Both the position numbers and the translations under genes were made by a program. Positions 12,601 through 27,600 of a stretch of DNA of 64,000 nucleotides are shown here, piece by piece (positions within the stretch are counted from its first letter, which is position 1; each line of letters begins with the position of its first letter). The stretch comes from Hetaerina americana (lineage: Eukaryota; Arthropoda; Insecta; Odonata; Calopterygidae), in contig JAKTNV010000005.1 in assembly GCA_022747635.1 (NCBI GenBank), forward strand, positions 85,556,469 through 85,620,468, read 5' to 3'. Below the pieces are notes generated by a model. That model was not told where the DNA came from. It saw only the letters and a program-made list of their open reading frames with translations, and ran no database searches.

Positions 12601-15600
12601 GTCTGCTGCAGTTTAACGTCTCAATCGACCAACGATGTACTCACTCAAAGTGCTCTCCACGAAGCACCTCAAGTAGGGATTGGGATACCACTGAAAAAAT
12701 CTGCAGCCCCTGGGATTCGAACCTGGACCCTCAAGGTGAGAAGCTTGTACGTAAGCATCCGCACCATCCTGATCCCTTGATATTTATTTTCCTGTACGTG
12801 CCTGCATGTGTGTGTTATTTTACACCCAAAAAAGTATGAGAAAGGAGTTTTTAAAAATAATTTTCCTGAAATTACACTAAAAACTAATTTCATTTTTAGC
12901 ATTCAAATTTTGTCAATGCATTTGTATCCATATAAAAAAATACATTACTTGAATTTTTGGAGTAACCATGAATCCTTAGATGGAACTAAAATCCATCCTT
13001 ATATTTAAATACTATTATACATCGTTAAAAATGCTTATACTAGTAAAAACCTATCTTTGCACTAAGTGTTAATGACATTTTGTATATCATATTCATAGGT
13101 CTAAAAAGTGAAAAATTTGAAATTACTACGTTCCTACAGTTCCATGGGAATCTCTTTCCCCTGAATAATAAACAATCTTTATTCTTATCCTTCTTACACC
13201 CGGCATGCAACTCACCAGCATAGCAATTGGTTTTGTGGCACTGGATACAGGCTCCCACTCCTCTCTGCTTGCAAATGTAACATGTCAACTTCCACCGAGC
13301 TGGAGGAATCGTTTCAATACTGTCAATAGGCTCCAGAAACACCTTGGGGAGATTAATAAGGGCAAATAACAAATCTGGACCCTAAGGAATGCATATTTTT
13401 ATAACAGAGAAAAATTGGGGGCATCTGATGAAAAACAATTGGAGAAATTTCAGCAGAGGGCCCTCCCTTCAGTTTTCAGGGGCTTCAAATTTCAACTTTT
13501 TACACACATATATATCCACTTATTACAGTGAGATCCAGTTATAACAACGGATGAAAGAGACCATAGACAACAACTAATTAACCAGTCTGTCTGAATTGTT
13601 ACACTGAAAGGCCAATTGACCAATTTTTTAAATTGATTACCTATACTTCACCCACAATTCTTGAGTCTTGTCAAATCTGATAACTTATTGCCTTGGCTTT
13701 TCTCAGATTACATAGTAATGTGGTAAACCTGCTCTTATTTAGGTGCAATATCATCAGATGGAGTTTATACTAACCGTATTTGCAAAGCGTACTTCAGGAA
13801 TCCAAAGCGCACATACAACGTGGGCCCAGTGACCCTGATCAGTTTGCTTAAAGGCCCCTCCATTATTTGGACAGAGCACACAATCCACTGCCCTTGATGG
13901 TGACTGTAAACACCGACGACACCACCACTGACCTTCAGGAATGTATGGAACTCCGTAGCAATCCTTGGAAGAAATAAAAAAAAAATGTTTTTACATTATG
14001 ATCAGGCTCCTCCTCTATGTGATTAGCAGGTTACTCAAACCCACCCTTCCTATGCATTATTTTTATAAAGTCTTTCCTAACGATATGATGCTGAATATTA
14101 ATGACCAGCAAATGTGAAAAAAAGTGACTATTCACAGAGGAAGCCATGGTATGAATTTTAAAGAAAGAAACAAAACTCTTTCACTTATCTTAACAGAATG
14201 TTAAATTCAAATTTAATTCAAGAAGTGTTCATTGTTTACATGCTTACAAAGATATAACACACAAGTAAAAATTGAATAAATAAATAACAATAGAATCTTA
14301 GTGGGCCGGATGAAGGTCAGTCGCAGGACTTCCTCATCCTCTTTACGCTTTTATTTTGTGAAAGGTGGACTGTCTATAAGATGGCATGCACAATCATACT
14401 TTTCAGGATAATTAAGTTTATGCAAGATTGTAAACTCATGAAAAGATCACAAGAAGTGATAATGCTGACAGAAAGGTTGGTGCTAGTAAGAGGAATGTAA
14501 AAGGATGATTGCCCATCTATGGTAATAACAATGGCAGTGTACAGGAGTGAACTCCTTCCCACATCATTATATTAATAGTGTACACTTTGGCATACAACAC
14601 TAGCCAACAATGAATAAATGCAGTAAGAAGGGCATATTCAAAGAGTGTTCATGGTAAAAATAAGAGAGATAAGGTTAGGAAAGTGTGGGTCACAAACAAA
14701 TCTTATAAAGATATACTGATGTAGACAAGTTTGAAAAAGTGGGCCTTACTGGTTTCCTCATATTAAGAGAATGGATGAGAGTTGAATCACCAAACAATTA
14801 CATCAGGGAAGAGTGAATGTCATATGAGGGAAGGAAAGACCATGTGGTCAATGTGGCTCTCTCAAGACAAGGGATACTATGAGGTTGAGGAACTGAAGAA
14901 AATTTATAATACAGTTATGAATGTGATGAGAGAAAGAAGGATGCAAAGATATCATGGTGTAGAAAAAAATAGTAAAAGAAAAAAATGTCCTAAGCAACAA
15001 CCTAAAACATTGGGAATTTATAAAGGCATTAAATGCATACAAACATACATTTGTGTGTATTGAGAGAGGGGTGAACTAACCTGGTGGACGGCCAAATTGC
15101 ACATATCACAGAAAAGGATGACGTTGCTATTCTGACACTCCCCATCCATGCAAATACAGCACACAGCATCATCATCAATCACTGCACCTGCATCTTTTCC
15201 ATTTGTCTGCATCTGAAAAGTACGGGACACGTCCTGCGACACAATATGATTGCTTTCCTACAAAATTGAACAACGGGCAACCCTTTTAAAATTTCCACAC
15301 TTGCCCTACAGGTGGTACCAAGATGTGATTTCATCAGGCATGTGTGAAATTTTGGGGAGCCAGTTAGTTCATGTACCCACATCTAAAATGATGACATGAC
15401 ACTGGTAAATACAAAACTATGAGAGCAATTTAACCTTAGAGGCCATTAAATATTAGATAGAACCTTAAAGGTCATTAAAAATTGGTAAGCTTTGTTTCGA
15501 TTTTTATTCCCGGTGAGTTTCCCAGAAATTACTACTTTGACAACCAGCAAAAAGAATACACATTTTAAAAATGTTTGCATCTAAAAATTGGAATTTTTTT

Positions 15601-18600
15601 TTGAATGTCAATGGATATTACAAAATTTCAATCAGAGATGGTAGTTTTTTAACAGTAACTGGCATGTTTGCTTTATTATTCCATCATTCCAACCATCTGC
15701 ATTCATTTTTAATAGCTAGATGATATCGTTAAAAATTAAAGTTTTTTCTTTTCAAATTGTTTTAAAATAGATTGTACACAAGCTATAGGCACACAAAAAT
15801 TTTATGCAGTTAAAAGAAGCACCTCAGCAAATAAACATGAAATTAAAATCATTTCTACTAGAAAAAAATTCAAACAAGAAGGTATAACTATTCACTATGT
15901 ATTCAATCAGCTGATGAGTATTGATGATTTGATTTCAATATAGATTCATTTCCTTCTCAATATTTCAGTTTCACCCGCTTATTAAGTGGTTCATTCTGCT
16001 CCAGCATTGTGAATGTGTTGTCAACATTGTCCCACAATATACAATCCTCTCAGGATAAAACTAAATATGCATCATTCTTAAAACCCTTAATTGAAGCTTC
16101 TGACTGATAAGCACATACCAGACTTTCAATATTTATGGAGAGACATCTATAAAATCCATTTAAGGAATGATTCTCTGGAGATAAATTATGCAGAAAATAC
16201 AAAAATTAATTTCAGAACATGATTGTGCCCCTCTATCCAGTGAAGTGATTCCACAATGAAAGATTACCATAATGCATGATTGTTGTTTATGAAAATAATC
16301 CTTTTCTTATTATTTATTTCTTGGACTAAGCAAACCTTCCCGAATTTAACAATAAAATCCTACTTGCAATTTACACACAAGCACGTTCTATGTGTTTAAG
16401 ATATTAATTTAAATAGGTTTTCTGCCAACATATCCCTTTAAACATATAACTGCAAGTGTCATTCTGGAGTGTTTAATATAAGGCAACTAAAAGTCCAAAT
16501 TTAAAACTTACCACTTCAAAGTAAGATTCCTTTTCAAATCTATCCATTAAAAGCTCAAATGTTTCCATGGAGACTGGTGGCAAGGAGTTTGCTTCCCGCT
16601 GATTATTGATGATATTGAGCCAAGCGACATCTTCTTCATCCATGTCATACTCCACTTCAGCATCAAGCTCATCGGGAGATCGCTCAATAAACCTTATGGA
16701 GAGAAAGCATACACTCTTGAAGATAAATAACAAAAGACTCGTCGAATGAATCTGAAGAAATGGGGAGCACTAGTCTGAACTTAGTCCATGACCCAGCTTT
16801 ATAATGCCTCATTAAATCTAAATTTTAGATAATGTGTACTTAAATTTAAACATGGATATTACCGAGAATTCCAATTTTATAAACGTACAAGATGGTTGAT
16901 TATTGAATGTGAACATTTTACAGTGCCAATTATTGTACAGTATAACGGTCTGTTTTGAACTCAACTTGTGGTCATAACACTGAGTTTTGGCTTAGCTGGA
17001 GGTTAAAGTTAACCTCCAGTTTAAGAAAACAAAATCTGGCTTATGATTTCAAAGGAATGAAAAAACTACAGAAATAAAAAATGAAAACTGCAATTCATTC
17101 ATAACATTTAACCACCATCTCTGTTTCATGAGTTTACCTCACACAGAGTCCTTCAGGGCATAAAAAATTGTGCATTAAACGGAAGTAGAGAGGGACGACT
17201 CCCTTTCCTGTGATAAGGGTTTTGAAAAATCTGGCAACTGAAAAAAAATCACATCTTGCATTTCAAATGGAGTTATCTTAAGAAGGCATCACTCAAATTT
17301 GAACCCCTCTGATGGGCAACCGAATTCTCCTCACACTTATTCTCGATTCAATGTAGAGTCATTTCAAAGAACTGTAGGAGGTGCCGTGACAGTAACTTTT
17401 CACAGAATCACCCGCTAATGCACATTTAAGTGCAACAATATCAAAGTGCAACAATCATTTGCCTTGACTGAGAATCGAATCCGGATCCCTCGATGCCCGT
17501 CGAAGTGCTTCATGTAATTTGTCACAACATCTTGTTCCTTTAAAAACCCCTAAAATTTTGGTCGCCATGGTATCTTACCCAGGGAAAGAACTCGGCCACA
17601 CATCAAGGGATCCGAGTTTGAATGCCCACCAAGGCATATGATTTTTACACTTAAAAATTGTTACAGTGTGCACAACAATAGCTTTCTGTATGATACTCAT
17701 ATATACTACCTTGATCAAAACGTTCCCGGAATAACCACCGTGTGGCGCTCCCATTGTTCCGATTTGAGTTCTGTTTTTTTTGTTAAATTGGTACATCTGT
17801 TGTTGATATTCCCTTTAAATCTTAGTGTCATAACTTGACATTTGCAAAAGTTACGTAGCCAAGAGTACATCTATCTCTGTGTGTGTTGGCGATTTTTTAC
17901 AATTTCAGAAATGGATTTAAATTTGCAACAACGAACTTGTATTAAATTTTGCGTAAAAAACGGATTTAGTGGCGCACGGACGTTGGAAATGTTGGAAGTG
18001 TTTCGGCAACGATTCTCTAAAAAAAACGGTCGTTTACCAGTGGCACGAGCGGTTCAGAAGTGGTCGTGAGTCAATCGAAGATGATGAACGCAGTGGCAGA
18101 CCATCGACATCGAAAGTCGGTGAAAAAATTGATAAAGTAAAAGAAATGTTGGTCAATAACCGCAAATTAACCATCAGAGAAATAGCGGAGGACTTGAACA
18201 TTGCCTATGGATCCGCCCAAGACATTGTGGTTAATGATTTGGGTTTCCGTCGTGTAGCAGCAAAGTTGGTGCCAAAAGACCTCAATTTCATGCAAAAAAG
18301 AGACCGTGTTGACGTCGCAAAAGACATGATTTGCGAGGCTGAATCCGATCCCACATTCATCAAAAGGATCATTACTGGAGACGAGACGTGGGTTTATGAG
18401 TACGACACGCAATCCAGACATCAGGGAAGTGAATGGCGTTCACCAAATGAGCCGAGACCAAAAAAACCACGTCGTTTTCAGTCAAAAAAGAAGGCAATGC
18501 TGACGGTTTTCATGGATTACAACGGTGTAGTGCATCATGAATTTTTGCCAGAAGGCCAGACAGTAAACAAAGAGTATTATTTGGGCGTTATGAGACGTTT

Positions 18601-21600
18601 GCGTGAAGCAATTCGCCGAAAGAGACCAGAAATGTGGGCAGGAAACTCGTGGATTTTGCACCATGATAACGCACCGTCGCACAGTGCTATCATTATTCGT
18701 AATTTTTTGACGAAAAATGCAACAAATACCATCCAACAGCCACCGAATTCACCTGATTTGGCTCCCTGTGACTTCTTTCTGTTCAATCGAGTTAAAAAAC
18801 CATTACGGGGAACGCGTTTTAGCAGCCGAGAGGAAGTAATGGAAAAATCGCAGGAAGCACTGATGGACATACCGAAAACCGAATATAAAAAATGTTTCGA
18901 GAATATCAAAAATTTCCCGGAATTTATTCAGAAAATTAAAAATACAAGTTTATTCATCTAAATCTATATTGTCCCCTTCAAAGTAATCCCCATCGACTGC
19001 AACACACTTATGCCAGCGCTTGATCCAATCCTCGTTGTTGCAAGTTTAAATCCATTTCTTCAATTGTAAAAAATCGCCAACACACACAGAGATAGATGTA
19101 CTCTTGGCTACGTAACTTTTGCAAATGTCAAGTTATGACACTAAGATTTAAAGGGAATATCAACAACAGATGTACCAATTTAACAAAAAAAACAGAACTC
19201 AAATCGGAACGATGGGAGCGACACACGGTGGTTATTCCGGGAACTTTTTGATCAAGGTAGTATGTGCACAGTGATCCAAGTTGATTACTATTCCAGGAGG
19301 CAAAAGTTCTGAATGTAAGGTTTCACCAATGTCATAGAAAGCTGGGAGTAAGAATGGTTCTTCAAATTATACCAATGCTGATGCACTCTCATCCAACCAC
19401 AACCTTTATTCGTCATTGCACATCTATCAAAGGATGCCCTTCCAGTCTGAACATGAATCACACATATCTCTATAGACTTTGTGGCAAAATGCCACTGTGG
19501 CGTAATTAGAAATAGATTTCAGCAAATGACAGTGTTAAACTTATGCATTTTACCTCATTACCTAGGCATTACTTTTAAGTTTAATCCATGCATAAAAATG
19601 TTTACCTTATGTATGAATTGGGCCTCTCTGGAGCATCTGGAATGTCATAATTTTCAATACACCGGAAGGTTGGCTCAGGTAATTTGCCTCCCCTGTCATC
19701 ACCAACAGAGGAGGACATGGATTGCGGGACCATTATTGAGGAAATGCCCCCAATGCTCCCAAGGGAAGTGCATGACATCTTCATGGCTGAGTCTAACCTC
19801 CCACAGTCAGCAAGTCCAGCTGCGACTGATCTGTCAAACTCATCCTATAAAGCAATGAAAAAGAAAAAGTTTTGAAAATTGCACCCACTTCCTTAGAACT
19901 ATATAATCAAAGGCATTGCTACAGGAATTTCTGCTACAACTTTCCATTAGTGAAGTGAAAAATTAAGAGGGATACAACATAAAAATTTGGAACAGACTTG
20001 ATTACTGTTTTCTGATGTACATCAGAGATGACCATGTATTTACACTTCATAAACAAATGGCACATTACCAGAATTACACCAAATAATTTATTTTTACGTC
20101 GTAAAATATTCATTTATCTTTTTGCCTCCATACTATAATGACCGTTAATACCTTGAAATAACAGGATATTGGTCCACGTGCTTGCTCCTATTTACACATT
20201 TGCATTTACGGATTACTGTAAGTCAGAATTTGAACATTTTCTTGATCTCTTTAAATGGACTTCCCAAGGATAAAAATAGGTACCATATATAAAATAGATG
20301 TAACAAATTTCCATGGGTTTTATTCTGGTGCTTTACCAGTTTTTAGGTGATAATATAGTATAAGATACAGAATGATGCTTTGTAAAATGACAAATATCAC
20401 ACATCAAAATAAATACCACAAAGTTTTAAAATTTATGATTGAGTGAATCTCCTGTGATCTCCATATGACAGCGCCATTGAGAGAATAACTCACTGTGATA
20501 AACTAGATAGTCAGGTTTCCCTTGCTGGGCAGGCATTGGCTGAACTGTCAGACTGTCTAGCAAAATATACCACAACAAGAAAGCAAAAGAGCAAATCTTG
20601 GCACCTTTGGTTGAGGAATGAACATAGGTTTAGTTGCTTAACCTTGGATAACAAGCCATGTTCAATAAACATTCACACAAGCCTAGAATATTTTCAGAAA
20701 ACAGATGTAGCACTCACAGCGACCACTGTCATTTCAAAATTGGCAACACAGAAATCAAAATATTGATTGAAGCATCATAATATGAAGTAAGTAGTCAGCG
20801 GACAGCTTAAATTTGGTTGTCAAGAGAATGGCTTAACATTTACCCTGACCAGAGATGTGATGTCATAACTACAAGACTGAATACTCTCCTAGGATTTGCA
20901 CGATTGGAAGGAGAAATTAACAAACTAAGATGATTCAGGCATTAAAGAATGGAAATTAAATATGTAATGAGTAATGAAAGCAAACCATGGCAATAAATTG
21001 CTGCAGAGCTGATATGTAAGTAGGAAATAATGTTCAGCATCAGAAATTCTACTGCATGCTCCAGACCTAGATAAAAATTTATAAATGAATAGGAATTTAC
21101 AACTAAGTTCTGATGGAACATAACTCTGCAATTACATGGTAAACCAAACAAATAAAAAGTAAAGTACTGCCTCTCGACTATTGACTAAATTATAGACTGA
21201 ACTCCATGATTCAGCAATAAGTTCACGTAATATGTAACTAAATATCATTAGCCCCATTTACTACATACCATTTTTATCTCTACATCCGTATGGCCTCGCT
21301 TCAATCTGTCCAAAATATCCATTCTTTTTCTCTCTCCAAGTCACCTAATATTCTCCCATTTATCACAGTTTCCTTAAATTGCCACTTCATATCTTCCAAT
21401 TCCAATTTACCAGCCTTCTTTGAGTCTCATCCAAAAGCCTTCTCCTATCCCTGTATAATGCCGAGCACTTCTCCATTCTCATTTCTTTCTGTTCCTTTTA
21501 TTTTTCCATCCTTCCTCACACCCACATTTTGAAAGTTACTCAATCTAAAGGGGTTTGGAAATATCGATCAGTTTCGTCAATCCAGAGGGTATTTGATGAA

Positions 21601-24600
21601 GCTTTATTCTTACGAGTGCAATTGTTATAAAAATATCATCATTTACTTTTTTGTTAAAAGCCAAACTATTTACAATTAAACCTTATAGCACATTACTTTT
21701 TTAAGAGGTTGAGTCTTAATTACTGCGCATGAACAAAATTTGGCCACAAAAAGAGGTGACTTTGTAAATCTGATGGGAACTGCAACTGCCTGATGAACAT
21801 ATCTTGGTGGGTTTAGTTTTGCCTTGTACATGAGTCTCCTTGGTCATGTGTGTGCTATCTAAGGGCTATATTATTACAGACAATCTTCCGGTTAAGCAAG
21901 GTTTGGGATGGACACACCGACAAAATAAATATCTTGTCTCTCCTTACAGAACACAACCGAACATCCTACTCCACAACTAGTCCTCTTCATCTCCGCATAC
22001 TTCCTGCCTCCCTTCATCCTGTCAAACGTCCCTATCTTATTCCTACCCCTTCCTCGTTTGCTTAACATTCTCCCCTCCATCCTGAAGTGACTGCAACTCA
22101 CATCATGTTATAGTCCTACATGGGTCTGGGTAATCTGTATCTATATTGACATGACAATGCATCTCAGATAGCACAAGAAATATATACAATAATTGCCACA
22201 TATCATACATAGTGTATAAAATGTGGTAAATTAACTTTGTACCTGATGCATTTCAATGAAAAAACAAATCATGACATTTCACAGAAAAATTTAACTCATC
22301 AAATATGACTTCTTCAAATATCTTCTTTTAACGACAAAACTGCCGTCACATCTTTGCAATGCCCTTGTAGTATGATTAGTTTTTGGTCCAAGCTTTTTAA
22401 AACCATAGTTGATTAATTTGCATTTGGTTTTCGCTGATATAGGTTGAAAATTTTTGTATTTCAATAGACAGAGGAATACATTTAGATTGGAGGCTTTCAA
22501 TAGGTGGCTGAGAGGAAGAATGGATTTGAAATAAATATAATGAACAAAAAGGAATACAAATAGAGAAGTGAATGTTATGGGAAAGGGAGAAGGCTCTTGG
22601 AGGAGATTTAAACAAGACAGGAAAATTGGAAAATGGAATTGGGTGCAAAATACAGAGTGGGAATGAAAGAAGACAGAGGGGAGAGGTTATGGAGGGAAGA
22701 AAGTTAGGCGAGGTAGAGAGTGAAAAAGAATACTAATTTTGTACCGAATGAAGCGCGAGAGGAGGTATGTGGAGGAGTTAAAAAATGGTGAATTGAAAAA
22801 ATGGGCAACAGTTATCTATTCTTATATCAGTTGGACCTTACAAGTATCACAGGGTGTAGCCCTTGATAATACTTGTATTATTCAGTACAAAATGTTAATT
22901 AATTGGGCATTTTCCTTAAAAACATCATCAGTTTTGCAAGTTTCCATTATTCAACAAGGATAATTTATTGGAAATGCATGAATATCATCCATATTTCATG
23001 GCACTATGAGAGCAATAGTCATGGCTAAGCTTACAGTGGGCATGGTGCCATTGGTAACATCACCAGAGTGAATTTCTTCTTATCAAAAAGTGATAATTGA
23101 CAATGATACTGCCAAAGCTACTCACTGCAGGTCATTAAAAAATAGCACCACACCACCACCTACAGTTGTAGAAAAACTAAGATTTAAAGCGTACTGACAA
23201 ATCGCAAGATGTGTGAGAATGAAGAAACTTCATCTGAAGAGTATAAAATACGAGAGGATGGCTATGACTCCTTTATGATGACTACGTCCACCAGGGGAAA
23301 ATATCTCATCAAAATTAATCCCCAACTTGTTAGGATTTAAGTTAGACATCTCCAAAGTTACACAGATGACAGGCACAGAGCATTAATATGCTATAGAGTA
23401 CTTTGAAAACCATGCATAGGTTGTCAGCAGAGTTAGTTGGTTACTCAGAATATGGTGCTGCTTTTCCATTAGATGACAGATAGAAATACTTGTGCAGGGG
23501 CTGTGATGCAGATGTGCTCAAAAAACATGAAAAAATTCTCAATATACTCATGGAAAGGTGCAGGGCATTAGACTAAACCATCAAAGCAAATTATTTCATT
23601 GAATTATTAGAATTTGACGAGGAGAAATGTGAAGTAAACCATGGCCTTGGATGTCTCCATATGAAAGTCATAACTACAAATTAGCCATTCCCTCGAGATC
23701 TGGCGAAAAAACAAAGGAATAGAGCAATGAAGGTTTGAGAAAGCCAGATCAAAGTAAGAAAGACAATACCAGGACAGAAAAGGAAGTTAAAGACTCTATA
23801 AAAAAACTAAAAAAGGTTTTGGACTAAACCTATGGTGGCATGTTATCATATGAAAGAAAAAGCACAAATGAGCTTCGAGGTGCAGTACGTCAATGATGAC
23901 CATTTTACAAAGGTAAGTGGCACTCAATGATGCTACTTTGTACAATTAAATGATAGGCCTATGCTGAGAAGAAACCTATCATGGAAACATAACGGGATTA
24001 ACACACTAGTTAAAAAGAAATGAAACACTGAAATAAAATGAGTAAATGTTACGTATGCTTGATACGTAGGATGAAACCTCTTCAATTCGATTCTGGTCAG
24101 TTAAAAATGATGCCAATCCTATTCTTCGAACAGTTTTCAGCCACAATCGTGGGATTATCCATATTTTTTAACATTAATTATAGGAAATATAGTAATAGTT
24201 TTAGGGGAGGCGACCAACAGCTAAGTCATTTGCACCATTAGGAATGGATGGGAAAGGATGAAGGGTGGAGAGAAACCCAGCGTCGGCATCAGCCTACCCT
24301 TAACGAAAGGTGCCAAGGGGTCGGCATCTTAACGTTTAATCCAACGGGCAGCAAATTCACTCTTAGTGCCCTTCACAAAGCACCTCAAGCAGGGATTGGG
24401 ATATCACTTAAAATATCTGCTGCCTCCAGGGTTTAAACCCAGGCTATCTGGGGGTAGGCCAGTACACGTTAGCCACCGCACCATCTTGATCCCCTAAATG
24501 AAATATAAATTAAATAATATTCGAAGCCCTGAAATAACCATGTCAGGGCTTAGAACATTATCGAAGATATATTTCAGGAGATACATATTTATTTATTGAA

Positions 24601-27600
24601 GATATATATGTGACCCACAAACATATAGTTTACCTCAAAAACATACAACACATTGTACATTGGAAACTTAGTGTGTACTTCCAGGGTCTGAGTTGAATGC
24701 TGATTACTCGACCACATTCATCATGGCAGCTGTAGCAGGGATCAGCTGAGAAGGTAGAAATGGACAGCTCTGAGACATCAGCATTTCTGTAGAATCACAG
24801 GCACAACTTAAATGCTTGTATTTTACATTTATTACCATTATGTTACAATGAACTAGTTGCTATATTTTTAACAATTCAAAGAATATATCTCGGATGACTG
24901 CATGATGTTAGCTCAAAGTGGACTGGATGATTGAAAGAGAAAGGAAATGCAATGGAGGACAGTCGACACAGCCTCCAGAGACAAAGGAAGAATATTTAGA
25001 GGCTGTCTCATTTCAACAAACACAATGAATGGTATTTATGATAAGTTTGTCCCAGAGCGCCATATCCAAATACAGCTCCCAAGTGGCTTTATCTTATCCA
25101 ACACTGCAGTGCTGGGAAATTTTTAAGATGACAACCCAGTTCTCCATTTATCTATCAAAGGGGGGTGTCGAAGAGTGCTGTAATTGGACATTCGCCCATT
25201 CCGGATTGGCTGAATGACGTATGGATGGCAAATATATGGATGCCATTTCCCTAGCTTGCAAAGCCATTTTGAGAATGAAAACATGAAACAGGCCTAATAC
25301 GGGAATACAATATTGGGTAAAATATCACTCATAGGGTGGTGCGGCATAAGTTGTGGCTTTAATATTATGAGAGGTGCTTTCAAAAGTGAAGTATGAGTGT
25401 AAATGAGAAGAAAAAAGTAGTCGGACATGTTGACAAGCCATTCAGAGAATGCAAAAGGGCATAGAGTACTCTCCAGATACAAATGTTGGGACAAAAAAAA
25501 GGGGTCATATTTATGCATGAATCATGCAGTGAAGAAGTATCAGCAGGAGTGAAATTATTAGGGGAATCCCAAGGCACATGAATAGGTAGAATCACCAAGA
25601 GATACTTTAAAGGAACATGATGTTTCTGAAGCATCACCTCAAACAATTAAACCACCATCAATTCATGATGAAACTGAAATAAGTTTATTTTCTAGAGATG
25701 GAAATGAAACAGCAACAAATGAGGAACTACAGCTATTGAGTGAATGAATGGCAAAAGATAATGGATGAAGAGGTTGTAGGCCTCGGATAAAATGACAGCA
25801 TGGCAATTAGTTGGGAGATATGAAAAAGTGACAATGGATGGGTCCTTAGAGGTGGACATTGAGAAGTAAAAACTGCATTGCACAAATGTAGATTAGTTGC
25901 CAGTAGTTTTCAGCAATTAAATGTTTACAAAAATGTTAATGTTCCTGTGGTAAGGTTGAGTAGAATACAAATTATTTCAGTTATTTTTGTATGAGATGAT
26001 CATTTAAAATTTCAATGGATGTTTGTAGGGCCTTCCTACAAGGAAAGTGACAAAGACAATTACATTTATATGTACTTACCTAGGGTATAGCAGCTAGCTA
26101 CAAGTAGCACACTACTGTTTATTCAATGCTGGAGGATGCTACAATTTTACAAAACCTGTTAAAGCAGTGCTAAAAAAAATTTGTTTGTTTTGAACAGCTA
26201 TGTTTCCTTATCTTCCCCAATGAACCAAGGTGATAAATGCAACTGCAAAGCAAACTGCTAGCTAGCTGGTTACTCAGAGATACAACTTATCTACATTACT
26301 GAGCAGAAGATTAAACTCTGTCCATCCACATTAGAGGCCTTTTCCCCTGATACCTTGTTTTGAAACCAGTTTTTCAATGCATCTCTGTTCCCCTTCGAAG
26401 CCCCTTTATCCTCAAAAAAGTCTCTTACAACCACCAAAGTATTCTCATTACTTGGAAAACCCTTCCACCACCATCAATCCTTCCCCCCCTTTAGTCAACA
26501 CGCCCCCCTCAGTCCTTCATCATCTGGTTTGTCCCGATCGGATAAAGAATAATCCATTGCGAGATAACATGGAGTGCGATAGTTATAGTAAACTGCACTC
26601 TGTAGACTTACAACCTTTCTGAAAACTTAACCAAATGGAATTGCACAGTGCAGATGAATAGAGTGAACATCTAACGCCCATTTATAAAATTGTATTTGGT
26701 TCATGATGAAAAAGTGATCGAGGCAAATAAGTTGTGTGGTTGTAAGATGTGGGGGAGGGGGGGGGCAAAAATTGTTCAAACTAATTCAAAGCGAATTAGT
26801 GAATTTGATGATCAGCTTGCCCTGAACAAGATGCAAGATATTACCATTGAGGGAACCATCACATGACACCTAAAATCTCCAATGACAAAAATAAATGTCT
26901 CGTCTCAAAGGATAAGAAAGATGATGATATATATTGATGTAACTAAGAGAAACATAATCAAAATATCGTCAGTCAGCAAAATGTTGATGTTTTTTGTACT
27001 CTCTCATGAGATTAGAAACTGTAAAATATGAGATATTTCTGTCTACCTTCTTTTATGCTACTTCACCAGAGTCTATTTAAGGGAAAAGAGGTTTTTTGGA
27101 TTTTATTTGGAAATTACATGTTTCTCTTCCTAAAGGAGTTATTCAAGTCAAGCATTGAGTGAATTAAGAATTTGGTGTAAAATGTTCAAAAGTAAAAAAA
27201 TTAACGACAGGAACAGCTTGTACATAATGCTTAAATTATGTACATGCAAAAAATGCAGGAGCTGGCCAAAATTTTATGGGCCTTCAACTTTATAATAAAC
27301 TCACAGCTGAGATTAAGGCCCAAAAATGTGCCGCTGAATTCAAAGCCAATATATTTCGGTTCTTAAAAATAAAAATTTTTTATTCAATTGCTGAATTTCT
27401 TGATAATGCCTGATACGTGTCTTGTATCCATTGTATGTATTTTGTTACTTCCCCTGACGTATCTTATATCAAGTGTAACCGTTGTACTACTTGATTGCTG
27501 GACAAATAAAATGTATTATTATTATATTTCTCCTCTCCACTAAAGAGAATGAATTTGAAATAGTGGAAAATATCCCGCACAACTTGATAATACATTCATT

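Larger units (their letters stand above)
17704..19264 (+). mobile_element. Mariner composite: two inverted copies with both outer ends being 5' ends
   Basis: Left terminus TACCTTGATCAAAACGTTCC (about 17707) and right terminus GGAACTTTTTGATCAAGGTA (ending about 19258) are inverted. Inversion extends for about 230 bases inward, through the 5' untranslated region and into the first codons of the transposase (MDLNLQQR both at 17911 and, reversed, at about 19037-19063). The left copy carries most of a DD34D transposase. The right copy is a short internally deleted element on the minus strand, joined to it at about 18898. The outer ends are flanked by TA, the mariner target. The element lies in the intron between BRPF1 exons 4 and 3. 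Confidence 0.85.
13216..19844 (-). other. BRPF1: BRPF1 exons 3-7: EPC-like region and PHD-knuckle-PHD module
   Basis: Exon 3 carries [17 protein letters not shown] and exon 4 [16 protein letters not shown] and [10 protein letters not shown], both hallmark BRPF segments. Exon 5 holds PHD1 ([20 protein letters not shown]). Exon 6 holds [17 protein letters not shown], the zinc knuckle and [12 protein letters not shown] of the extended PHD. Exon 7 continues with [20 protein letters not shown]. Zinc-ligand Cys/His positions are intact. The segment PEVRFANT has Arg where many relatives have Cys; this is not one of the obvious zinc ligands. In the family PHD1 binds the unmodified H3 tail and the second PHD binds DNA. 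Confidence 0.92.

Noticed and set aside
18167..18909. Minus-strand open frames across the mariner
   Set aside because: They are the complement of the transposase frame and have no recognisable content.
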